From the NCBI GenBank assembly GCA_019637175.1, contig JAHBWD010000038.1:1-64000 (forward strand): a DNA stretch of 64,000 nucleotides. Reading direction: 5' to 3'. A program made the position numbers and the translations under genes. The stretch comes from Labilithrix sp. (GTDB lineage: Bacteria; Myxococcota_A; Polyangia; Polyangiales; Polyangiaceae). Positions 1 to 6,533 of the stretch are shown piece by piece. Under the pieces are notes generated by a model. That model was not told where the DNA came from, made no database searches, and was given only the letters and a program-made list of their open reading frames with translations. The first letter of the stretch is position 1, and every line of letters starts with the position of its first letter.

Positions 1-300
1 TCGGTCGTCGTGCGCGGCCTCGAGCGGCCAGATCCGCCGCTGGAGCCACTGGAGCAGCGGCAGATCGTCGGCCATGCCACGGAAGAGCACCTGACAAAGA
101 TGCACGTGGGCCTGGACGAGGCCGGGGGCCACGGCGCACCCTCTCGCGTCGATCAAGCGCACCGGTCCGCGCGCGAGTAGGCTCGGCGGAACGCGGCCCA
201 GCGCGACGATGCGGCCGCCCTCGACGAGGAGGTCGCCCTCGGTCACCGTCCCTCGCGCGTCGCACGTGACGAGCGTTCCGCCGCGGATCAGCGTCTTCAC
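1..300 (-). CDS. Amidohydrolase, MTA/SAH deaminase-like (N-terminal part, cut by window edge)
   Basis: The first 100 residues of a metal-dependent amidohydrolase run off the left edge of the window. The N-terminus has the small beta-domain typical of the family (MKTLIRGGTLVTCD), then APGLVQAHVHLCQ with the metal-binding pair H65 and H67, then FRGMADDLPLLQWLQ. The last motif is characteristic of the branch holding 5-methylthioadenosine/S-adenosylhomocysteine deaminases and AtzA/guanine-deaminase-like enzymes, so hydrolytic deamination of a purine or triazine-like ring is the family expectation. The GTG at 298-300 is chosen because it begins the conserved beta-strand; the ATG at 319 is in another frame. 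The gene is divergent from the response regulator that starts at 341. Exact substrate cannot be told from this part. Confidence 0.85.
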   Translation of the reverse strand, partial: MKTLIRGGTLVTCDARGTVTEGDLLVEGGRIVALGRVPPSLLARGPVRLIDARGCAVAPGLVQAHVHLCQVLFRGMADDLPLLQWLQRRIWPLEAAHDDR

Positions 301-340
301 CGGCGAAGGAGCCTATCATGCTAGCCTCGCCCCGCTCGAA

Positions 341-1951
341 ATGGCTTCGCGCATCCTCGTCGTGGACGACAGCCCCACCATTCGTCGGGTCGTTTCCGCG
401 ATCCTCGAGAGGGCCGGCTACGAACCCGCGCTCGCCTCCGACGGCGAAGACGCGATGGAAGCGCTCGCGAGCGGCGAGGTGAAGGCCGACCTCATCCTGC
501 TCGACTTCGTCATGCCGCGCATGAACGGCTACCAGTTCTGTCGCGCGCTCCGGAGTCACGCCGACGTCGCCATCGCGATGACCCCGGTCGTGCTCATGAG
601 CGCCAAGGGCGATCGCATCAGGGATCAGTTCGTTCAGCAGACCGGCGCCCTCGACGCGATCACGAAGCCGTTCGACGCCCAGGCCCTCGTCGCGGTCGTC
701 GAGAACGCCCTCCGGCGCGTCAACAGCGGCCGCGCGAGCTCGGCGCGGCTGCCCGATCTCGATCCCGAAGAGCCGAAGCAAGACGCGACCCCCGAGCCGG
801 AGACGCGCCGCACCCACGTCGCGCAGATCGTGGCGACGAAGCTCGCGCACATCGTGACGCGCGCGATGGCCGACGATCCCGACGCGACGCCGGGAGAGCT
901 CGCCGCGGCCCTCGCCGACCGCCTCGCGAAGGACGCGCTCCTCGAGATGGTCGAGGCCGTGCGCGATCTCGAGCGCGGCGGCACGGGCGGTCACGTGCTC
1001 AGCGGCGATCTCGGCATCGTCCCGATCGGCGCGATCCTCCAGCTCTTGCAGACCGAGAACCAGAGCGGCGTGCTCGTGTGTCGGGGCGGCGGCGCCGAGG
1101 TCGTCGCCGCCTTCCGCAACGGCCTCATCGATCTCGTGCAGTCGAGCGGCGCGGGAGACGAGTTCAGGCTCGGGCGCTTCTTCGTCGAAGAAGGCATCGT
1201 CACGCCGGAGCAGATCGACGACGTCATGAACCGGGCCCGGAGCACGCCGCCTCCGAGGAACGACGAGCTCGAGGCGCCGCGGTCGCAGGTCCACGCCAAG
1301 GCGCTCGTGAGGGAATACACGAGCGAGCCGGTGATCACGGCGCGCGATCCCGACGCCCGGCCGACGCGCGACGACCTCCACTCGCGCGCCACCGTTCCCG
1401 GTCTGCCTCCGTCGCTCTCGCCGACGTCGGCCGGCATCCTCGTCGGCCACGACGGCCCCGCGACGGAGACGACGCCCAAGCCGCGGCTCCTCGGCGCCAC
1501 GCTGCTCGCGTACGGCAAGATCACCGAGTCGCAGCTTCGCAGCGCGCTCACGCGACAATCGAGCGAGCTGCTCTACGAAGTGCTCCGCTGGCCCAAAGGC
1601 CGCTTCGATTTTCGGCAAGATCCGGCGAGCGACGCGGTCGCGAGCGCGCGCCTCGGGCTCCCCGTCGCCTCGGTGGTGATGGAAGGCTTTCGCCGCGTCG
1701 ACGAGTGGCGGCTGCTCGAGCGCTCGCTGGGGAGCTTCGACACCGTCCTCCTGCGCGACGACATCGCGCTCGCGTCGTTCGACGCCGGAGGTCTTCCGGC
1801 GAAGGAGAAGGTCGTCCTCGACGTCGTCGACGGCGAGCGCACCATTCGTCAGATCATCGCCGCGAGCCACATGTCGAGCTTCGACGCGTGCCGCGTGCTC
1901 GTTCAGTTCATCGAGGCGCGCGTGCTACGCCGCCGCACGGGCTCCGCGTGA
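341..1951 (+). CDS. Response regulator with DUF4388 (PATAN) output domains
   Basis: A 536-residue two-component response regulator. Residues 4-120 are a receiver domain with the acidic pair D9/D10, phospho-acceptor D55 (LILLDFVMP) and the conserved lysine in ITKPFD. A linker of about 90 residues follows, then a DUF4388/PATAN-type region (about 220-345, starting SGDLGIVPIGAILQLL) and a second related region to the C-terminus (about 380-536). PATAN domains are protein-interaction outputs common in Myxococcota and Deinococcus; there is no DNA-binding domain. The frame is open further upstream, but the ATG at 341 starts exactly at MASRILVVDDSP, the normal beginning of a receiver. It heads a tight operon with cheW, an MCP-like gene and cheA, so CheA is the likely phosphodonor. 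Confidence 0.93.
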   Translation: MASRILVVDDSPTIRRVVSAILERAGYEPALASDGEDAMEALASGEVKADLILLDFVMPRMNGYQFCRALRSHADVAIAMTPVVLMSAKGDRIRDQFVQQTGALDAITKPFDAQALVAVVENALRRVNSGRASSARLPDLDPEEPKQDATPEPETRRTHVAQIVATKLAHIVTRAMADDPDATPGELAAALADRLAKDALLEMVEAVRDLERGGTGGHVLSGDLGIVPIGAILQLLQTENQSGVLVCRGGGAEVVAAFRNGLIDLVQSSGAGDEFRLGRFFVEEGIVTPEQIDDVMNRARSTPPPRNDELEAPRSQVHAKALVREYTSEPVITARDPDARPTRDDLHSRATVPGLPPSLSPTSAGILVGHDGPATETTPKPRLLGATLLAYGKITESQLRSALTRQSSELLYEVLRWPKGRFDFRQDPASDAVASARLGLPVASVVMEGFRRVDEWRLLERSLGSFDTVLLRDDIALASFDAGGLPAKEKVVLDVVDGERTIRQIIAASHMSSFDACRVLVQFIEARVLRRRTGSA

Positions 1952-2328
1952 TCGGCGGGGTCGTCTTCAGCGTCCAGCAGGAGCTCTTCTTCCTGCCGGC
2001 GACGATCGCCGGCAAGGTGTTGCCGATGCCGAGCGTCGCGCGGGTTCCGGGCGCGCCGCCCGATCTCGTGGGCGTCGCGCTCGTCGAAGGCGAGGTGATC
2101 CCCGTCGTCGCCGTCGGCCCGACGACCGAGCCGCGAGGCCGCGATCACCGCCCGATGCTGGTCTGCACGTTCCTCGGCGAGCGTGTCGCTTTCGTCGGCA
2201 TCGAGGTCGTCGCGACCGGGAGCTTCACCCCGACCGACGACGGCGTCGATCACGAGGGCGCGCGGGCGCGGAGCTTCGACGTGGGCGCGGTCGTCGCGCG
2301 CCTGGGCGAGGGCCGCTGGGCGGTCTGA
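1948..2328 (+). CDS. cheW: CheW-like chemosensory adaptor
   Basis: A 126-residue protein with the CheW fold: a short N-terminal strand reading FSVQQELFFLPATIAGKVLPMP, the VARVPGAPPDLVGVALVEGEVIPVV segment equivalent to the canonical V-P-x-P-x-x-hydrophobic-x-G-hydrophobic region, and a C-terminal strand pair. CheW normally couples an MCP to CheA. At 126 residues it is shorter than typical CheW proteins (about 150-170). The GTG start at 1948 overlaps the stop of the response regulator by four bases (GTGA), which argues for translational coupling. The MCP-like and cheA genes follow in the same operon. Confidence 0.85.
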   Translation: MIGGVVFSVQQELFFLPATIAGKVLPMPSVARVPGAPPDLVGVALVEGEVIPVVAVGPTTEPRGRDHRPMLVCTFLGERVAFVGIEVVATGSFTPTDDGVDHEGARARSFDVGAVVARLGEGRWAV

Positions 2329-2388
2329 GACCTCCGCCGGGCGGTTCTCTGTTCTCTCCCTCCCGCACTGTCGCTAGCCTCCCTCTCG

Positions 2389-3171
2389 ATGGCGTCGCCT
2401 CCCGAGAACTCGAAGCGCCGACTGTTCCGGCTCTTGCGCCGTGGCGCGCGAGGGAGCGCCGCGGGAGGGCGCAGCGCGCTCGAAGAGAGCGCGCTCTGGT
2501 CGGCCCACCAGCGCGCGTCGACCGCGGTGCGCGACTCGGGGGACGCGGCGCAGCGCATCGCGTCTCACGTCGCGAAGCAGCGCGGCACCGTCGATGCGCT
2601 CGCCGATCGCGCGCGCGCCGTCTCCGCGCGCGCGCAAGATCTCTCGGGCAGCTTCTCCCGCATCGTCGACTCCTTCGCGCGCCTCGAGCTCGTCGCGCTC
2701 AACGCCGGCCTCGAAGGTGCGCGCATGGGCGAGGGCGCGGCGCAGGCGCTCGGCCTCGTGTCCGACGAGGTCCGCGCGCAAGCCACGCGCGGATCGGAGG
2801 CCTCGCGCGAGCTCTCGACGACGCTGGGGGAGATCGGCAGCGAGCTGCTCCAGGTGAACGCGAGCCTCGACCGAACGCGCGAGGCCGCCGCCGAGGTGGC
2901 CCAAGAGGCGGCGCGCGTCGGAGGCGCGTCGGCCGACGCCGAGCGCGCGCTCGTCGAGATCGGCGATCGGCTGCGCAAGGCGACGGGGAGCGATCCCGAG
3001 ACCGCGCGCGCGATCGCCGAGGCGACGGAGCACGCGCGCGCGCTCGTCGGCGCGCTCGGAACGCTGAGCGGCAAGGTCCCGCAGGCGCTCGTCGTGAGCG
3101 CGCTGCGGCCCGTGCTCGAGCCGCTGTCGCGGATGCTCGAGGGTGACGAGCCCGAAGAAGAGCCGCGCTAG
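2389..3171 (+). CDS. Soluble MCP-like signalling protein
   Basis: A 260-residue protein without transmembrane segments or a sensor domain. Most of it is a long coiled coil, and residues about 98-130 match the hairpin tip of methyl-accepting chemotaxis proteins (ARLELVALNAGLEGARMGEG followed by SDEVRAQA), the part that contacts CheA and CheW. It lies between cheW and cheA, and its TAG stop directly abuts the ATG of cheA. This suggests a cytoplasmic receptor-like scaffold for this one array, possibly taking its signal from another protein. The tip has diverged from the usual QTNLLALNAAIEAARAGE consensus. I saw no obvious methylation sites, and no cheR or cheB lies nearby. Confidence 0.82.
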   Translation: MASPPENSKRRLFRLLRRGARGSAAGGRSALEESALWSAHQRASTAVRDSGDAAQRIASHVAKQRGTVDALADRARAVSARAQDLSGSFSRIVDSFARLELVALNAGLEGARMGEGAAQALGLVSDEVRAQATRGSEASRELSTTLGEIGSELLQVNASLDRTREAAAEVAQEAARVGGASADAERALVEIGDRLRKATGSDPETARAIAEATEHARALVGALGTLSGKVPQALVVSALRPVLEPLSRMLEGDEPEEEPR

Positions 3172-5274
3172 ATGTCCACGGCCCGCGATCCCGAGCTCAC
3201 TCGCCTGCTGACGAAGGAGCTCGAACGACACCTCGTGTCGCTCGAGGAGGAGGTCGCGAAGAGGCCGGCGCACGACGGCGAGCTCGAGCCGATTCGTCGC
3301 TCGGTGCACGCGCTCAAGGGATCGGCCGGCCTCGCGGGCGAGCCCGAGCTCGCGAGCGCGATGCAGACGATCGAGCGGCGCCTGCGCGAAGGCGACGAGC
3401 GCGCGCTCCCCGACGTCATCACGATCATCAAGCGCGCGATTCGCCGGCTCAGCGCGGGCGAGACCGCGGTGGCTGGGAGCGAGTGGCCCGACCCGCCGCC
3501 CGATCTCGCGCCGGGAACGCTCGAGCCGATCCTCCGTTCGCAGTACGTCGCCGAGCTCACCGATCGCCTCGCCCAGATCGACGAAGCGCTGGGCGCTCCC
3601 TCCGATCCGATCGACGCCGCGTCGGCGATCTACCGCCACGTCCACACGATGAAGGGCGCCGCGAGCGCGGCAGGCGACGAGCCGATGGCGTGGTTCTGTC
3701 ACGGCCTCGAAGAGAAGATCCGCGGCGGTACGTCGAGCGGCGAGGCGGCGACCGCGACCCTTCAGGAAGTCGCGAAGCACCGAGCGGTGCTCGGCGGTCT
3801 GCTCGACGATCCCGAAGCGGCGCTGGCGACGCTCCGCGGGACGTTCGGTCACCCGGCGCCGCGCCCGCGGACGATGCGTTCGTCGAGCCGCCCGAGCGCG
3901 TGGCCGGAAGACGACGCGCGCGCCGACGGCGACGCGACCATCCGCGTCTCGGCGCAGAGCGTGGATCGGCTGCTCGATCACGTCGGCGGGATCGCCGTCG
4001 CGCGCGAGCGGGTCGCCGCGCGCGTCGTGCGCGCGAGCTCCCAAGCGCGCACGCTCCGCCGCCTGCGCGGCGAGCTCGCGGAGGCGCTGCGGCTGATCGG
4101 GCCGCCTCGCCCTTGGGGCGCGCCCGCGGCGGCGCTCCGAAGGGTCGAGCGCGCCGCGCAGACGCTCGCGGAGATGGGCGACGAGCTCGATCACGTCTCC
4201 GAGCAGCTCGAGGAGAGCGATCACGCCCTGAAAGACAACGCGGGCGCGGCGAAGAAGCTCCTCTCGGCGATGCGGCAGACGCCTATCCGCGGCATGTTCG
4301 CGCGGCTCGCCGCGGCGGCGCTCGCCGAAGCGCGGCGCACGGGCCGGCTCCTCGCGATCCGCACAGTCGGCGCCGACGAGCCGATCGATCGCCAGCTCGC
4401 CGAGCAGCTCGTCGAGCCTTGCTTGCAACTTACACGTAATGCGATCGCCCACGGTATCGAGACGCCCGATCGACGCGAGGCCGTCGGCAAGCCGCGCGAC
4501 GCGACGATCACGTTCAGCGCGCGCAAGCAAGCGGGCCTCTTGGTCGTCACGATCGCGGACGACGGCGCGGGCGTCGATGTCGCGGCGGTGCGCGCGCGCG
4601 CCGTCGAGACGGGCGTCGTGACGGAGGTCCTCGCCGAGGCCGCCGACGATCAGACGCTCCTCGAGCTCCTCTTCCTCCCCGGCTTCTCGACGCGCGGGCA
4701 GAGCCCCGATCTCTTGGCGGGCCGCGGCATCGGCCTCGACATCACCCTCGCGGCCGTGCAGAAGCTCGGCGGAACGATCCGTCTCTCGAGCCGTCATCGA
4801 TGGGGATTCGAAGCGCGCGTCGACGTGCCGATCGAGAGCGGGCTCGCGACGGTGCTCTGGGTCGGCGCCGGAGGCCTCGAGCACGCGCTGCCCGCGCTCC
4901 ACGCGCGAGGCATCCGCCTCAACGACGGGCCCGAGGCCGAGCGCGTTCCCCACCTCGCGGCCTGCCTCGAGCCTGCGAACCTCGATCGCGCGCCGTTCGT
5001 CGTCGATCTCGAGGTCGGCATCGACACTTCCGAGAAGCTCGCGATCGGAATCGACGCGGTCGGCGCGACGGAGGAGGTGCTCGTGCGCGAGCTCTCGCCG
5101 CTGCTTCGCGGCATGGGGCCCTTCGCCGGCGCGATCGTACGCGGCGACGGCTCGCTGCGCCTCGCGCTCGACGTCCACGCGCTCGCGCCGCGCGCGCGCG
5201 CGCTCGGCCGCGTGCCCGAGGGACGCGTGAGCGAGCCGCCGTCGCGGCCGCCGCCTTCGTATTCGCGGCGCTGA
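3172..5274 (+). CDS. cheA: CheA-type histidine kinase with two Hpt domains
   Basis: A 700-residue chemotaxis kinase. Two N-terminal histidine-phosphotransfer domains are visible: RRSVHALKGSAGLAG with H46 and YRHVHTMKGAASAAG with H158. Residues about 255-390 form the dimerisation domain, then the HATPase core with N box LTRNAIAHG (N423, H427), G1 box DDGAGVD (about 464) and G2 box GRGIGLDI (about 515). Residues about 565-690 are a CheW-like regulatory domain. All ATP-binding boxes look intact. Duplicated Hpt domains are typical of alternative (non-flagellar) chemosensory systems. It closes an operon with the response regulator, cheW and the MCP-like gene. A run of low-GC codons covers the N box, which is odd for this genome. 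Confidence 0.94.
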   Translation: MSTARDPELTRLLTKELERHLVSLEEEVAKRPAHDGELEPIRRSVHALKGSAGLAGEPELASAMQTIERRLREGDERALPDVITIIKRAIRRLSAGETAVAGSEWPDPPPDLAPGTLEPILRSQYVAELTDRLAQIDEALGAPSDPIDAASAIYRHVHTMKGAASAAGDEPMAWFCHGLEEKIRGGTSSGEAATATLQEVAKHRAVLGGLLDDPEAALATLRGTFGHPAPRPRTMRSSSRPSAWPEDDARADGDATIRVSAQSVDRLLDHVGGIAVARERVAARVVRASSQARTLRRLRGELAEALRLIGPPRPWGAPAAALRRVERAAQTLAEMGDELDHVSEQLEESDHALKDNAGAAKKLLSAMRQTPIRGMFARLAAAALAEARRTGRLLAIRTVGADEPIDRQLAEQLVEPCLQLTRNAIAHGIETPDRREAVGKPRDATITFSARKQAGLLVVTIADDGAGVDVAAVRARAVETGVVTEVLAEAADDQTLLELLFLPGFSTRGQSPDLLAGRGIGLDITLAAVQKLGGTIRLSSRHRWGFEARVDVPIESGLATVLWVGAGGLEHALPALHARGIRLNDGPEAERVPHLAACLEPANLDRAPFVVDLEVGIDTSEKLAIGIDAVGATEEVLVRELSPLLRGMGPFAGAIVRGDGSLRLALDVHALAPRARALGRVPEGRVSEPPSRPPPSYSRR

Positions 5275-5275
5275 T

Positions 5276-5977
5276 CTACGGTGGCTGCTCGAAGCAGTAG
5301 ATCGCGCGCGGTGTGTTGCAGAACGACACGATGACGTGAGTCCAGCGGTCGTCGGAGAACCCGCTGCGTCCGGTGTAGCCCTGCGCACCGCCCGCGGAGC
5401 TCCAGCCGTCGCAGTCGTAGCCGTCGGGCGTTCCGTCGGCCCGCATCCCCGTCCACACCTGGGTGTCGAGCACGGTGCCGCTCTCGGTTCGATTGATCGC
5501 CCTCTTCAGCCCGGCCGGGTTGTCGAGATCCTCACGCTTCGCGACGACCATGTCGTCGGTGCCCACGAGGTACCACGGCCCGTAGTCTACGAGAGGCGGG
5601 CCGCTCGCCCCCTGCGAGAGCCACGGGCGGAATTTGCCCGGCAGACCTCCGACGATCACGCTCGCCGTGCATACCGAGTCGCGCGGGACCTCCGAGCCGA
5701 GGAACGTCGTCGACGTGACGAAGACGCGGTGCTTGTGGTCCGACGGACCCGTCTCTTTCGGCGGGTCCCCGTCCGGGGTCGTCGCCGCGTCGTCGCCGCT
5801 CTCGTCGGCGCCGTCTTTCGCGTCGGTCCCGCCGCTGCTGCCGCCGCCCGAAGGATCCGAGTCGTCGATGGCGAGCAGCGTCCCGCACGCGGTCGCCCAC
5901 GCCAACGCCGCGACGGCGAATGATCCGATGACCCCCCGAAGGAGTCGAGCGCCGCGCGACCGACCCATCCCATTCAT
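5276..5977 (-). CDS. Lipoprotein with endostatin/DUF1554-like lectin-fold domain
   Basis: A 233-residue exported protein. The signal segment FAVAALAWATACG ends in a lipobox-like ATAC. It is followed by a Ser/Gly/Asp-rich linker (about residues 40-75) and a C-terminal domain beginning RVFVTSTTFLGSEVPRDSVC and ending TPRAIYCFEQ. That pattern (FVTSTTF..., W-x-G-x-x-x-D-G-T, C-x-G-W, final YCFEQ) matches the DUF1554 or collagenase NC10/endostatin-like domain found in Leptospira and myxobacterial lipoproteins, whose ligand is generally unknown. The stop lies one base from the cheA stop (convergent). Its start is only 14 bp from the divergent rimI start. Confidence 0.75.
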   Translation of the reverse strand: MNGMGRSRGARLLRGVIGSFAVAALAWATACGTLLAIDDSDPSGGGSSGGTDAKDGADESGDDAATTPDGDPPKETGPSDHKHRVFVTSTTFLGSEVPRDSVCTASVIVGGLPGKFRPWLSQGASGPPLVDYGPWYLVGTDDMVVAKREDLDNPAGLKRAINRTESGTVLDTQVWTGMRADGTPDGYDCDGWSSAGGAQGYTGRSGFSDDRWTHVIVSFCNTPRAIYCFEQPP

Positions 5978-5991
5978 CGTACTCTCATCTC

Positions 5992-6477
5992 GTGCCTTCG
6001 GCCTCCCTTCGCATCGACGACATGTCGGCAGGCGACGTCTCCGCTGCGATCGCCATCGACATCGAGGCCTTCCAGCCGTCCGAGATCGGCGCGGGACGTG
6101 AGGATCCTCGCGTTCTTCGCGACCAGCAGCTCCGTGAGGAGATCGCGCGACCGTGGGCGCGCGTGAGGGTGGCGCGAAGAGGCGACGCCGTCGTCGGATA
6201 CGCCCTCGTCTGGCACGTGGTCGACGAGGTTCATCTCCTCAATGTTGCGGTGGCCGCCTCCGAGCGCCGCCGAGGCGTCGCCCGAGCCCTGATGGATGAC
6301 TTGCTCGCCTACGCGCGCGACAAGGGCGTCGCGCGCATCCTCCTCGAGGTCAGGGCGAGCAACGCGCCCGCGATCAGTCTCTACGAGGCCTTCGGCTTCA
6401 CCCGGTTTTCGGTGCGCGAGCGCTACTACGCGGACGGCGAAGACGCGATCGAGATGAGCCTCGGCGTCGCCGGCTGA
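5992..6477 (+). CDS. rimI: GNAT acetyltransferase, ribosomal protein S18 alanine N-acetyltransferase type
   Basis: A 161-residue GNAT protein. The acetyl-CoA loop is VAASERRRGVARAL (R-R-G-V-A fits the Q/R-x-x-G-x-G/A motif), preceded by VHLLNVAVA and followed by LEVRASNAPAISLYEAFGF, the signature of RimI-type enzymes (N-x-x-A-x-x-L-Y-x-x-x-G-F), and RERYYADGEDAIEM, equivalent to the R-x-x-Y-Y conserved C-terminal stretch. RimI acetylates the N-terminal alanine of ribosomal protein S18 in the cytoplasm. The GTG at 5992 is used because it retains the N-terminal strand LRIDDMSAGD; ATG 6022 would remove it. The operonic context is not informative (monocistronic, divergent from a lipoprotein), so another GNAT substrate is possible. 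Confidence 0.85.
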   Translation: MPSASLRIDDMSAGDVSAAIAIDIEAFQPSEIGAGREDPRVLRDQQLREEIARPWARVRVARRGDAVVGYALVWHVVDEVHLLNVAVAASERRRGVARALMDDLLAYARDKGVARILLEVRASNAPAISLYEAFGFTRFSVRERYYADGEDAIEMSLGVAG

Positions 6478-6533
6478 GCTCGATCGCGCGATGGGCGCCC
6501 AAGCGCGGTGTTTCCGCTACGTTCCATCTCGAC

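Noticed and set aside
2374..5388. 1004-codon open frame on the minus strand opposite the MCP-like gene and cheA
   Set aside because: It lies opposite genes with complete, recognisable domains; its protein is Arg/Ala/Glu-rich without motifs, a usual by-product of very GC-rich sense genes.
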